A DNA stretch of 60,954 nucleotides from Anaerolineae bacterium. GTDB taxonomy: Bacteria; Chloroflexota; Anaerolineae; Aggregatilineales; Aggregatilineaceae. The notes under the pieces are model-generated. The model made no database searches, was not told the origin of the DNA, and saw only the letters and a list, made by a program, of their open reading frames with translations. Below, in pieces: positions 41,651 through 50,729 of this stretch. The stretch spans positions 1 to 60,954 of the forward strand of contig JAFGHR010000108.1 of the NCBI GenBank assembly GCA_016930015.1, given 5' to 3'. The translations under genes were made by a program, and so were the position numbers. The number at the start of each line of letters is the position of its first letter. Position 1 is the stretch's first letter.

Positions 41651-43014
41651 CGGCCTAGAATCCCCCATTTCCTGGTTCGAGTCGGTTTCTTAGTTACTTG
41701 AACGCCGTTTTCTTTGGCAGAGGTGAGCACGGTGTGCCCCTCACGCAGCGCCCGCCACACGGTGCGCGGAGTCAGGGGTTTACCATACATCAACATGCCC
41801 AGGCGGAACACCTTGGCCGCGAGCCAGACGGTCACCACCACCGACATGACCTGGATCATCAGGCTGAGCGCGATCTGCCAGGCGGGTACACTCGTAAAAC
41901 CGAAGCGCATCAGCATCGCGACCGCGGCGGTCAGCGGGAAAAAGCTGAACACAACCGGCAGTGTGCCGTTCGGGTTGGTGATGAACATCACCGAGAGCAT
42001 GAGCGGCAGCACGTTGATAAACGTGAAGAAACCCGCCACCTGGCGGCTTTCAGCTTCCGCCGTGACCGATGCCCCGATGCCCAGCATCATGGCTGAGAAC
42101 AGGAAAAAGTTCGCCAGAAACATCGTGATCACCAGCGCGATGTCAGCAGGCTGGAACGCGGCGCCGGACAAAAACTCCTGGGCATCCTTGTTGATCATGG
42201 CGATAGCGGCGCCAGCTATCGCCCAGAACACCACCTGCGTGATCGCCAGCGCACCCAGCCCCAGCAGTTTACCCCACAGCAGTTCGATCGGGCGCAGGCT
42301 GGTCGCCAGGATTTCCATCAGGCGGTTTTCCTTTTCATCGACAACCCCGCTCATGAAAAACTGCGCGGTGCTGTTGGTCGCCATGAAGTAGATCATCACG
42401 AACACGAACGGCAGCATGACCCGGCCCATCAAGGCCGAGTCGCTCAGTTCCTCGCCGGTGTTGATATCACGGATCGTGACTTCGACCTCGCCGCCCAACC
42501 GCTCGGTTGACACCGGCAGATCGCCGGGCGCCTGGGCCGCGATCTGCTGCCGCATAAAGTCTTCGATGTCGCTGTGCAGAGCTGCGGGTACGTTTTTACG
42601 CGCATACAGGTCAACGCTGCCGGTCAGCACGTACAGATCGGGTATCACAAAAAACGCGTCGATTTCGTTATCAACAAGCTGGCGGCTGGCCGACTCGTGC
42701 AGCGCGTCGAAATAGGCCGTTTTTGCGGCGGCATCGGCGGTGTCGCCGGGTACGGCTAACGTATCATCCACGACCGGTTGGTAATCGCCGGGGTTGTAGT
42801 CCCCGTCGAGAGAAATCCCGGCGCGGTTGATGTACGCTACACGCTGGAAATCATCCAGGTTGGTTTCGCGGCTTGCGGTAAACTGCACGATCAGGAACAT
42901 GGCCGCAAACGAGATCAGCGGGACGCCAAACGCCGTGAACAAAAAAGCTGGCCGCCGGAAATTGACCAGGTATTCGCGGCGCATGACATGCGCGATTTTT
43001 CGCCACGTTAACAT
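41647..43014 (-). CDS. ABC-2-type exporter permease
   Basis: A 455-aa protein starting at ATG 43014, four bases after the ATPase gene stop. Same layout as the next permease: first membrane segment about 22-45, external domain, then segments from about 205 (VMLPFVFVMIYFMATN). The coupling loop reads VVDEKENRLMEILATSLRPI, and GFFTFINVLPLMLSVMF and FSFFPLTAAVAMLMRFGF mark the later helices. The two permeases probably form a heterodimer with the ATPase encoded upstream. Confidence 0.88.
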   Translation of the reverse strand: MLTWRKIAHVMRREYLVNFRRPAFLFTAFGVPLISFAAMFLIVQFTASRETNLDDFQRVAYINRAGISLDGDYNPGDYQPVVDDTLAVPGDTADAAAKTAYFDALHESASRQLVDNEIDAFFVIPDLYVLTGSVDLYARKNVPAALHSDIEDFMRQQIAAQAPGDLPVSTERLGGEVEVTIRDINTGEELSDSALMGRVMLPFVFVMIYFMATNSTAQFFMSGVVDEKENRLMEILATSLRPIELLWGKLLGLGALAITQVVFWAIAGAAIAMINKDAQEFLSGAAFQPADIALVITMFLANFFLFSAMMLGIGASVTAEAESRQVAGFFTFINVLPLMLSVMFITNPNGTLPVVFSFFPLTAAVAMLMRFGFTSVPAWQIALSLMIQVMSVVVTVWLAAKVFRLGMLMYGKPLTPRTVWRALREGHTVLTSAKENGVQVTKKPTRTRKWGILGR

Positions 43015-43018
43015 GCGT

Positions 43019-43954
43019 TCAGCCTCCGTTCTGGCCGTTGCCGGAAACGGCAACTTTGATGAAGATTTCGTTCAGGCTGGGCACAGCCAGCTCATAACGA
43101 CGAATGTGGTAAGCATCGCTGACGGCCAGGGTTTCCATGATCATGTCCGGCGTGACGCCATCGGCCAGACGCAGCAGCACGCTGCGCCCGTTGTCGTTTT
43201 GCTCGACGCTGGAAACACCTGCCAGCGCCGACCAGTCACCTTCACCCTCAACGATGACGGCATTTTCTGCAAACCGCTGGCGCACGTCGTCCACCGCGCC
43301 GTAAAGCACCTGGTGGCCGTGATCGATCATCAGCAGGCGGTCGGCCATGGCTTCGATCTGGTGCATCTGGTGGGTAGACATCACAATCGTGACGCCTTCG
43401 GCGTTCATTTCGAACAGCAGGTCTTTGATCAACTGGGTGTTGACCGGGTCCAGGCCAGAGAGCGGCTCATCGATGATCACCAGGTCGGGCCGGTGCAGGA
43501 TCGTGGCGATGATCTGGACCTTCTGCTGCATCCCCTTGCTCAGTTCGCTGACCTTACTTTTGGCGTGCTCGCCTAACTCAACGTATTCGAGCATTTCCAA
43601 CGCGCGTTTTTGTGCGTCCTGCCGGGACATTCCCTTGAGCTGCCCCAGGTAAACGAGCACATCCAGCACGGGCGCGTTTCGATACAGGCCGCGTTCTTCG
43701 GGTAGATACCCGATGTGATCTTTGGTTTTTTCCGATATCGGACCGCCCAGCACGGTTATCGTGCCGGTGTCGGGCCGGAGAATGTCCAGGATCATACGGA
43801 GTGTGGTAGTTTTGCCTGCCCCGTTTGGACCCAGCATCGCAAAGATTTCACCGCCATATACCTCAAAGCTGAGGGCGTCGACAGCGGTAAAAGTCCCATA
43901 ATTTTTGGTCACGTGCTCGACGCAGATGGCGCTGTCAGTCGCAGTGAGTGACAT
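43019..43954 (-). CDS. ABC transporter ATP-binding protein
   Basis: A 311-aa ATPase, first gene of the exporter operon. Walker A LGPNGAGKTTTLRMIL (about 38-53), Q-loop IGYLPEERGLYRN, signature LSKGMQQKVQIIA, Walker B LVIIDEPLSGLDP, H-loop VMSTHQMHQIE. The C-terminal extension (about 225-311) is the accessory domain common in NatA-type exporter ATPases. It energises the two permeases encoded downstream. Confidence 0.95.
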   Translation of the reverse strand: MSLTATDSAICVEHVTKNYGTFTAVDALSFEVYGGEIFAMLGPNGAGKTTTLRMILDILRPDTGTITVLGGPISEKTKDHIGYLPEERGLYRNAPVLDVLVYLGQLKGMSRQDAQKRALEMLEYVELGEHAKSKVSELSKGMQQKVQIIATILHRPDLVIIDEPLSGLDPVNTQLIKDLLFEMNAEGVTIVMSTHQMHQIEAMADRLLMIDHGHQVLYGAVDDVRQRFAENAVIVEGEGDWSALAGVSSVEQNDNGRSVLLRLADGVTPDMIMETLAVSDAYHIRRYELAVPSLNEIFIKVAVSGNGQNGG

Positions 43955-43977
43955 GGGGTTGTGCTCCTCGTGATATG

Positions 43978-44006
43978 TTTATAAATGGATCAATGAGTGA
44001 GTGCAA
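43978..44006 (-). promoter_or_regulatory. Promoter of the ABC exporter operon
   Basis: Leftward -35 TTGCAC (44006-44001), 17-bp spacer, -10 TATAAA (43983-43978), about 24 bp before the ATG, with GAGGAG as ribosome-binding site. Confidence 0.6.
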
Positions 44007-44130
44007 TGTCTGTTATAGTGTTATACGATCAATGGGGAAAACCAGGACGCCATTATAACAGAAATGTCGGGCAGTGGGAGCGATGTCAGCCGTTTTTCAG
44101 CCGGGTGTCAGGTGATTCAAACACAACACA

Positions 44131-44159
44131 CCGCCGGACGGTGTGCACCAGTCCGGCGG
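44131..44159 (-). terminator. Probable terminator of the SH3-domain protein gene
   Basis: Perfect 9-bp inverted repeat CCGCCGGAC (44131-44139) and GTCCGGCGG (44151-44159). Leftwards it is followed by the T-rich TGTGTTGTGTTTG. Confidence 0.5.
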
Positions 44160-44189
44160 TGGATACAGGCAGGTAAACAGAGTGATGGG

Positions 44190-44801
44190 TTAGAACTCGC
44201 CGCCGCGCACGACGTTAAACCAGCCGGGGACGTCCACAATCCAGCAGGACACACCGGTGTTCAGACGGTACTGCCACCAGATCCAGTATTCGGCCTGGTA
44301 TGGCCCGCCGACGACCGTAAGCTGGTTGCCGGTCTGTACAGTCGCCATTTCGCCGCTGATCGATGACGGCGTCATGCGGCAGTGTGATCCGCTGCCGTCC
44401 TGCGTGACCTGCACCATCGCACCCTGGCCCATACCGGGCGTGGTGAATACCGGGCTGACGGATACGTAGGTTTCGAACAGGTCTTTCATATAACCGGTGC
44501 GCCCGTCGCCGATGCCCACTTTCATCCAGCGCCAGCCGTTGGCATCGAGTGTAACGCCGGTCCACAGCACGCGGTCGCCCCAGTACAGGGTATCCAGCAC
44601 CATCGACGTGTCGTTGGGCTGCGTGTAAATCGGTACGTTGGCGGCGCTGGTGATCTCGTAAACGTCGTTGAACTGGCCTTCTCGCAGGGTGTCGGCGTGG
44701 GTGGACTGGCTGGGACCGCTGACGGCGATGCCCAGCACAAACGCCAGTGCGATGAGCGCCATCCAAACCAGCGGTGAACGGAAAGTCGGTGCAGGTTTCA
44801 T
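44190..44801 (-). CDS. Exported protein with two bacterial SH3-like domains
   Basis: A 203-aa protein. N-terminal signal or anchor segment (about 11-28, VWMALIALAFVLGIAVSG). Two SH3b-like modules follow: about 48-115 (ANVPIYTQPNDTSMVLDTL, WMKVGIGDGRTGYMKDLF) and about 120-200 (PVFTTPGMGQGAMVQVTQDG, WIWWQYRLNTGVSCWIVDVP), with Cys in each half of the second. Such domains bind cell-wall components or proteins. It is probably attached to the outer face of the membrane. GGGAGG precedes the ATG, and a TATAAT (minus strand, 44864-44859) lies about 58 bp upstream. Confidence 0.7.
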   Translation of the reverse strand: MKPAPTFRSPLVWMALIALAFVLGIAVSGPSQSTHADTLREGQFNDVYEITSAANVPIYTQPNDTSMVLDTLYWGDRVLWTGVTLDANGWRWMKVGIGDGRTGYMKDLFETYVSVSPVFTTPGMGQGAMVQVTQDGSGSHCRMTPSSISGEMATVQTGNQLTVVGGPYQAEYWIWWQYRLNTGVSCWIVDVPGWFNVVRGGEF

Positions 44802-45052
44802 GTGATTGGTCCTCCCTATTGCGGCCCTAAGACAGTGATGTTAGCTTTTGACAGTATCATTATAAGTGATGCTGCCGGGCAGGGGAACCAACACGCGACC
44901 CGGCAGGCGGGATTTCACGAGTTTTTGGGATGTGCCGGGCCGGGGGCGAGGCCATTTGCATAGCGCGCGTTTGTCGGTTGCCGGGAGTTGTCGTTACAAT
45001 GATTTCTATGGCGCAGCCATACACGAGCAGGTTTCGGGCGAAAGGGGTTTGT

Positions 45053-46894
45053 ATGAGTGCACTGGGCGCGTTTACGTTTGTGTTACACAGCCATCTTCCC
45101 TATGCGCGGCTGGCCGGGCGCTGGCCGCACGGCGAAGAATGGATTCACGAGGCCGCCAGCGAAACGTATATCCCGCTGCTGGACGCATTATACGATCTGC
45201 GTGACGAGGGCGTGGCGTACAAGATTACGATCGGGATCACGCCCGTTCTGGCCGAACAATTAGCCGATCCGGATGTGCTCGATCACCTGGACGAGTACCT
45301 TGAGGACAAGATCGCGCGGGCCAAGCAGGACGTGCTGCGTTTTCACGGTGAGGACGAGGTGCGCGGCGTACCGCGTGAGGATGCCGTAGAAGGTGATCTG
45401 CCGCCGGTAGACCGGGAATCCGTGAGCATGGCGGTCGAAAAACTTCCGCCGCCGGAGCCGAAACCCTGGTGGGTTGGCAACCAGCACCTTGAATCGCTGG
45501 CCCGTTTTTACCAGGATTATTACGAACACATCAAGGATTCGTTTGACCGGCGCTACAACCGCGATCTGCTCGGCGCGTTCAAGCGGCTTCAGGATGAAGG
45601 CTACATTGAGGTCACGACCAGCGCCGCCACACATGGGTACCTGCCGCTGCTGGGCACCGACAGCGCGATTCGGGGCCAGCTTCGGACCGGGATCGCGAGC
45701 TACCGGCGCTTTTTCCAGCGCCAGCCGCGCGGCATCTGGCTGCCGGAGTGCGCGTATCGCCCCGCTTATTACGAACAGGACGGTACAGTTCGCCCCGGCC
45801 TCGAATATTTCCTGGCCGAACTGGGGCTGAAGGTGTTTTTCAGCGAAACGCACCTGATCACGGGCGGCGCGCCGGTTGGCGTGGCGGCGGGTGAGGCCAT
45901 CGGCCCGTATGGTGAGATCAAGCGCCGCTACCTGATCCCGATGTCCGCCGTACCGTATCCGGGCGAGCCGACGACCACGTTCCGCGCGTATTACGTCAGC
46001 GATACCACCTACGGTCCCAAGACCGGCGAGCACAGCGGTGTAGCCGTCATCGGGCGCAACGACGAAACCGGCCAGCGTGTGTGGTCGGCCTCCTGGGGCT
46101 ATCCCGGCGATTTTGATTACCGCGAATTTCACCGCAAAGACGGCGTCAGCGGGTTGCAGTACTGGCGCGTGACCGGCGCTAAGGTCGATCTCGGTGACAA
46201 GGACTTTTACCATCCCGACTGGGCCGCGCACAAAGTGCGCTTGCACGCCCAGGACTTTGCCGGGCTGGTCGAGCGTATTTTGCAGTCGCAGTTCGATCAC
46301 GGCCTGGGTTACGGCCTGATCGCGTCCAACTACGACACCGAGTTGTTCGGCCACTGGTGGTTTGAGGGCGTGGAATGGCTCAAGCAGGTGCTCCGGCTGC
46401 TGGCCGGTAATCCCAACGTGGACCTGACCACGGCCAGCGATTTTGTCGAGCAGCACCCGCCGGAGCAGGTGATCCACCTGCCGGAAGGGAGTTGGGGCGC
46501 GGGCGGCACGCATTTTACGTGGGACAACAACGAAACACACTGGATGTGGGAGCCGATCCACGACGCCGAGCGCACCATGCAGCGCATGGCCGACACCTAC
46601 AAAGACGCGTACAAAAACACCGGTCTGCGCGGCGTGCTCAACCAGGCCGCGCGTGAACTGGTGCTGCTCGAAAGCTCGGACTGGCCCTTCCTGGTGACGA
46701 CCGGCCAGGCGCGCCAGTATTCGGTGCAGCGCTTCAGCCAGCACCTTGAACGTTTTATCCAGTTGACGGACAGTGTCGAGCAGGGCGCGCCGGATGGTGA
46801 GTTAGCCGCCGCGCTGTGGGAGAAAGATCGCCTGTTCCCTGATATCGATTTCCGGTGGTGGGCAGGGTCACGCCCCACCCCTCCGGGCTTTTAG
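45053..46894 (+). CDS. GH57 1,4-alpha-glucan branching enzyme
   Basis: A 613-aa protein. ATG 45053 is chosen because AAAGGGG lies 5 nt upstream and GAFTFVLHSHLPYARLAGRW is the family start. Catalytic nucleophile Glu232 in GIWLPECAYRP, acid/base Asp428 in NYDTELFGHWWFEG, and the C-terminal helical domain (about 430-600) with LPEGSWGAGGTHFTWDNNET. GH57 branching enzymes make alpha-1,6 branches in glycogen. An acidic segment of about 35 residues (100-135) looks like an insert. The native end is probably near DIDFRWW: the last residues and the stop codon lie in repeat copy 5. Confidence 0.92.
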   Translation: MSALGAFTFVLHSHLPYARLAGRWPHGEEWIHEAASETYIPLLDALYDLRDEGVAYKITIGITPVLAEQLADPDVLDHLDEYLEDKIARAKQDVLRFHGEDEVRGVPREDAVEGDLPPVDRESVSMAVEKLPPPEPKPWWVGNQHLESLARFYQDYYEHIKDSFDRRYNRDLLGAFKRLQDEGYIEVTTSAATHGYLPLLGTDSAIRGQLRTGIASYRRFFQRQPRGIWLPECAYRPAYYEQDGTVRPGLEYFLAELGLKVFFSETHLITGGAPVGVAAGEAIGPYGEIKRRYLIPMSAVPYPGEPTTTFRAYYVSDTTYGPKTGEHSGVAVIGRNDETGQRVWSASWGYPGDFDYREFHRKDGVSGLQYWRVTGAKVDLGDKDFYHPDWAAHKVRLHAQDFAGLVERILQSQFDHGLGYGLIASNYDTELFGHWWFEGVEWLKQVLRLLAGNPNVDLTTASDFVEQHPPEQVIHLPEGSWGAGGTHFTWDNNETHWMWEPIHDAERTMQRMADTYKDAYKNTGLRGVLNQAARELVLLESSDWPFLVTTGQARQYSVQRFSQHLERFIQLTDSVEQGAPDGELAAALWEKDRLFPDIDFRWWAGSRPTPPGF

Positions 46895-47052
46895 CCCGCA
46901 GGCTAACGCCCGGTGTCCCCTCCCCGGCAAAGCCATGGAGGGGAAAAACAGCCGTTACGGACGCGGGTGTGTTCAAGTCCCCCGTCCAGCTTGGCTGGAA
47001 GGCGCCCCGTCCAAACAGCGGGACGGGGGATTTAGGGGGAAGGCGTTGCGCG
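46863..47052 (-). repeat. Dispersed MITE-like repeat, copy 5 (degraded, overlaps a gene end)
   Basis: Begins CAGGGTCACGCCCC at 46863, that is, the family terminus with the next part of the inverted repeat deleted. It continues with the GC-rich core, the CCGTCCAGCTTGGCTGGAAG hairpin and GATTTAGGGGGAAGGCGTTG. A short internal duplication (GGCGCCCCGTCC) is present. The right terminus and target duplication are not recognisable. It overlaps the last 32 bp of the GH57 gene and fills the gap before glgA. Confidence 0.7.
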
Positions 47053-47097
47053 CGCACTCAACGTGTGCGCGAACACTCAAGGAGATAAACAACTATC

Positions 47098-48606
47098 ATG
47101 CGTGTGTTGTTCATTTCGGCAGAAATGGCCCCGTTCGCCAAAACCGGCGGATTGGGTGACGTGGTCGGCAGTTTGCCGCGTGCCCTGCGTGATAAAGGTA
47201 TTGACGTGCGCGTGCTGATGCCGCTGTACGGGCCGGTGAAGAGTTTGTTCCATGACCAACTGGACTACGCGTTCTGGCACCCGTTTCACCGGCGATCCGG
47301 CACCGCCGACGTGTACATACACGTCACCGAACAGGACGGCGTGCCGGTCTATTTCCTCGAAAGCTGGCCGTTTTTTGGCGCAGGCGGGTACGTGTATACG
47401 GACGTGAATTGGGACCGCGAGCGGTTCGTATTTTTCTCCCAGGCGGTCATGAGCACGATCCGGGAACTGGGGCAGGGCGCACACGGCGATCCCTGGTTTC
47501 CTGACGTGCTGCACGTTCACGACTGGCACACGGCGCTGGTGCCGTTTTTGCTGCACGAATCGCGTTTCTCACCGGGCTGGGAAGATGTCGCCAGTGTGCT
47601 GACGATTCACAACATGGCCTACCAGGGTTGGGAAGCGGGCGGCTATTTGTGGATGGGCGGCGTTCCGGGACGCCACCATCCGGACCTGGTATACCAGGAA
47701 AAAACCGATAACCTGCTGGGCATTGGCATCGCCTACGCGCACAAACTGAATACCGTCAGCCCGCGCCACGCGACCGAACTGCACTATCCGCGTTTTGGCG
47801 AAGGCTTGGAGGGCCTGATCTGGGTGCGCGATCCGGACTTTGTCGGGATTCTGAACGGGATCGATATGCAGCGTTTGGACCCGGCCACCGATCCGCACAT
47901 CGCGCACCCCTACGACGTGACCAACTTCCGCACCGAGCGCGTTAAAAACAAGCTGGCGCTTCAGGTTGAATTGAGCCTGGAACAAAACGCCGGTGCGCCA
48001 CTTATTGGCATCGTGAGTCGTATGGTAGAACAGAAGGGTATGGATTTTACCGTGCCGGGCTTGCGCCGCGTGCTGGCCGAAACGAACGCGCAGCTTGTCG
48101 TGCTCGGCACCGGGGACCCGGCCATCGAGCAGCACATGCGCACGATTGAATGGGATTTCGGCTGGAAAGCGCGTGTGATAGTCGGGTACAGCGGGCCGCT
48201 GGCGCAGCGTATCTACGCCGGGGCCGATCTGATGCTGGTGCCGAGCCGTTACGAGCCGTGCGGTCTCACGCAGTTGGTGGCGATGCGTTATGGGGCGCTG
48301 CCGGTCGTGCGTGAAACCGGTGGGCTGGCCGACACGGTGGTCAACTATGATAACGGCGCGGCAGACGAGGGCACCGGTTTTGTGTTCCAGTGGGAAGAGT
48401 CGGGCGCGGTCTACGGTACGCTGCGCTGGGCGATCAACACCTATCACCAGCGCCGCGCAGTATTTGAACGGATGCAGCAGCGCAGTATGCGTATCGATTG
48501 GAGTTGGGACCGGCCCACCGGGCAGTATATCTCGCTGTATGACAGTGCGCTCCAGCGGGGGCGGCGCGGGCTGGTGAATCTGACCAGTTTGGGTAAGGTG
48601 CCGTAG
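47098..48606 (+). CDS. glgA: Glycogen synthase (GT5)
   Basis: A 502-aa protein with the full GT-B glycogen/starch synthase layout. ADP-glucose site KTGGLGD (15-21), FPDVLHVHDWHTALVPFLL, HNMAYQG, NTVSPRHATEL, GILNGIDMQ, and in the second domain IGIVSRMVEQKGMD, LVPSRYEPCGLTQLVAMRYG and ETGGLADTV. It adds glucose from ADP-glucose to alpha-1,4-glucan. It lies between the branching enzyme and the ADP-glucose pyrophosphorylase genes. GGAG stands about 14 nt upstream of the ATG. Confidence 0.95.
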   Translation: MRVLFISAEMAPFAKTGGLGDVVGSLPRALRDKGIDVRVLMPLYGPVKSLFHDQLDYAFWHPFHRRSGTADVYIHVTEQDGVPVYFLESWPFFGAGGYVYTDVNWDRERFVFFSQAVMSTIRELGQGAHGDPWFPDVLHVHDWHTALVPFLLHESRFSPGWEDVASVLTIHNMAYQGWEAGGYLWMGGVPGRHHPDLVYQEKTDNLLGIGIAYAHKLNTVSPRHATELHYPRFGEGLEGLIWVRDPDFVGILNGIDMQRLDPATDPHIAHPYDVTNFRTERVKNKLALQVELSLEQNAGAPLIGIVSRMVEQKGMDFTVPGLRRVLAETNAQLVVLGTGDPAIEQHMRTIEWDFGWKARVIVGYSGPLAQRIYAGADLMLVPSRYEPCGLTQLVAMRYGALPVVRETGGLADTVVNYDNGAADEGTGFVFQWEESGAVYGTLRWAINTYHQRRAVFERMQQRSMRIDWSWDRPTGQYISLYDSALQRGRRGLVNLTSLGKVP

Positions 48607-48638
48607 TTCAGATCGTGTGGTGATCAGGAGGTCAAGCG

Positions 48639-49151
48639 GTGAAAGAAAAAGCAAAACGCGATTTGCCGGGATACACGGTTGATTTTGAAACAGCGCTGCC
48701 GCTGGCGGACTGCACCAGGCGGTTGGAACGTGACGCACCACCGCCGGACAGCAGCCGGTGGGCACCACTCACCCAACATATCCTGATACGCCGCGATGGC
48801 ACATTTATTCTGGAACGCCGCTTTCCCTGGGCCCTGTACCCGATCCGGCTGGTGGGCCACCTGGACCCGGTCAAGGACAGCGATGGCACCTGGGTTCATG
48901 GCGCGATCACGCACGATACCGTGAATCAGGTTATGATCGAAGGACTGATCGTGTTTTTGCTGTTTTTCCTGGCGACGGCGCTGCTGTTTTTACGGCTCAA
49001 AACGCGGGGATTGGTGATCACGGTGCCGCTGTTATTAGTGATGTTATCGTTATTTTCGCTGCGCTGGCGAGCGCTGCGAGCGGCGACGGAAAACGCCGGG
49101 CGCTGGCTGCGCCGCCGGTTGTATGTGACACAGGAGCAGTTGGCGCAGTGA
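48639..49151 (+). CDS. Small two-helix membrane protein in the glycogen cluster
   Basis: A 170-aa protein with a GTG start (AGGAGGT 7 nt upstream). Residues 1-95 are soluble and contain DSSRWAPLTQHILIRRDGTF and LVGHLDPVKDSDGTWVHGAI. Two membrane segments lie at about 102-118 and 124-140, followed by a basic tail (RWRALRAATENAGRWLRRRL). I do not recognise the family. It starts 32 bp after glgA and ends about 200 bp before glgC, so it is probably cotranscribed with glgA. It could place glycogen enzymes at the membrane, but that is a guess. Confidence 0.6.
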   Translation: MKEKAKRDLPGYTVDFETALPLADCTRRLERDAPPPDSSRWAPLTQHILIRRDGTFILERRFPWALYPIRLVGHLDPVKDSDGTWVHGAITHDTVNQVMIEGLIVFLLFFLATALLFLRLKTRGLVITVPLLLVMLSLFSLRWRALRAATENAGRWLRRRLYVTQEQLAQ

Positions 49152-49353
49152 CCAGGGCGTTGATCATCAACCGGCCATCACCCTGCGCCGGGGCTGATTC
49201 GATGTGTTTCCAGTCCCAGAGCATGTTATACTGGTGCGTGATTGCAGAGTGCAGACAGACAGGTTTTTGCGATTCTGGAACTGTTTTTAAACGTCCGGTT
49301 CCCAAGTCCAACCGTTTCTTCGGTATATTTTTTGAAACGTCCAAGGAGACTTT

Positions 49354-50619
49354 ATGCAGACTAGAGCCGTGATTCTGGCCGGTGGGGAAGGCAGCCGTTT
49401 GGGTGTGCTGACGGCTAAACGTGCGAAACCGGCGGTGCCCTTCGCCGGGAAATATCGCATCATCGACTTTGCCCTCAGTAACTGCGTAAATTCCGGCCTG
49501 TTTGATGTTTTGGTATTGACCCAGTATCGTCCCCACAGCTTGAACGATCATATTGCGCTGGGTCGCCCGTGGGACCTTGACCGCAGTTTTACCGGCGGCG
49601 TGCGCCTGCTGCAACCCTACCAGGGACGCCAGGATTCCGACTGGTACGCCGGGAACGCGGACGCTGTGACTCAGAACATAAACTTTATCCGGCGCAACCA
49701 CCCGCGTAATATCCTGGTGTTGTCGGGCGATCATATTTACCAGATGGAATATGACATGCTCATCAGCTATCACGAGGAACAAAACGCCGATGCGACCGTA
49801 TGCGTGATCCGCGTGCCGATGGATGAAGCATCCCGTTATGGGATTATGGACGTGGACGACCACAACGTGATTGTGGGCTTTGTCGAAAAACCGGTTGATC
49901 CGCCCGGTGACCTGGCCAATATGGGTGTGTATGTGTTTAAGCTGGATATGCTGGAAGAACTGCTGCGCGAAGACTCATCACGCACGGAATCCAGGCACGA
50001 CTTTGGTTATAATATTATCCCGCGCATGTTGGAGATGGGCATGAAAGTGTGCGCGTATCCGTTTGGCGGCTACTGGATCGACGTGGGAACGCTCGACGCC
50101 TACTGGGAAGCACACATGGACCTGCTCGGATCGCCGCCGTCGCTGGACCTCAACGACCGGTCGTGGATTATCCATACCCGCAGTGAGGAGCGTCCCCCGG
50201 TGCGCATTGCGGCGGGTGCCATTGTCGAAGACAGCATGATTACCGACGGCTCGATCATTTGTGAAGGCGCGCGCGTGGTGCGTTGTGTGCTGTCGCCCGG
50301 CGTATACATTGGGCCGAACGCGCAGGTGTTCGAAAGTGTGATCTTGACCGACAGTTATATTGAAAAAGATGCCCTGATCGAACGCGCCGTGATCGATAAG
50401 GGAGTTGTAGTCGGGCAGGGGGCGCACGTGGGTGAGATGTCCGATATCGGCGATTTGGGAATCACGTGTCTGGGCAAAAACGCAACGGTCCCACCGGAAT
50501 TTGTAGTCAAATGCGGTGCGGTAATCGGGTCCGATTTTCGGGCCGACGAGATCGTCGCGTTGTACCCGGACAACGTCATCCCGGCGGGAGAGCGTGTCGG
50601 CTACCGGCGGTCCAGGTAA
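49354..50619 (+). CDS. glgC: Glucose-1-phosphate adenylyltransferase
   Basis: A 421-aa enzyme making ADP-glucose from ATP and glucose 1-phosphate, the first committed step of glycogen synthesis. N-terminal nucleotidyltransferase domain: [53 protein letters not shown] and [19 protein letters not shown], then [13 protein letters not shown] and [20 protein letters not shown]. The C-terminal left-handed beta-helix runs from about residue 285 ([19 protein letters not shown]). GGAG precedes the ATG by about 7 nt. A terminator follows. Confidence 0.96.
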   Translation: MQTRAVILAGGEGSRLGVLTAKRAKPAVPFAGKYRIIDFALSNCVNSGLFDVLVLTQYRPHSLNDHIALGRPWDLDRSFTGGVRLLQPYQGRQDSDWYAGNADAVTQNINFIRRNHPRNILVLSGDHIYQMEYDMLISYHEEQNADATVCVIRVPMDEASRYGIMDVDDHNVIVGFVEKPVDPPGDLANMGVYVFKLDMLEELLREDSSRTESRHDFGYNIIPRMLEMGMKVCAYPFGGYWIDVGTLDAYWEAHMDLLGSPPSLDLNDRSWIIHTRSEERPPVRIAAGAIVEDSMITDGSIICEGARVVRCVLSPGVYIGPNAQVFESVILTDSYIEKDALIERAVIDKGVVVGQGAHVGEMSDIGDLGITCLGKNATVPPEFVVKCGAVIGSDFRADEIVALYPDNVIPAGERVGYRRSR

Positions 50620-50693
50620 CGGGCTGGTTATGCGTGATTTTGTGGACCATTGGCGGCGCGTGCGATTAGCTGGGATTAGACGGCAAAACACAT

Positions 50694-50726
50694 ACAGGGG
50701 CCCTGTTCTTGCGGTGCCCCTGTTTT
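50694..50726 (+). terminator. Rho-independent terminator after glgC
   Basis: Stem ACAGGGGC (50694-50701) and GCCCCTGT (50716-50723), then TTTT. It lies at the convergent junction with the debranching enzyme gene. Confidence 0.8.
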
Positions 50727-50729
50727 GAT

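Noticed and set aside
44849-44870. TTGACA/TATAAG as a rightward promoter for the GH57 gene
   Set aside because: The two hexamers are only seven bases apart, and no -10 fits 16-18 bp downstream.
45260-46744. Long open frame antisense to the GH57 gene (494 codons)
   Set aside because: It is a GC-rich shadow of a gene with intact catalytic motifs.
47569-48768. Open frame antisense to glgA (399 codons)
   Set aside because: It is a shadow frame, and its product resembles no protein.
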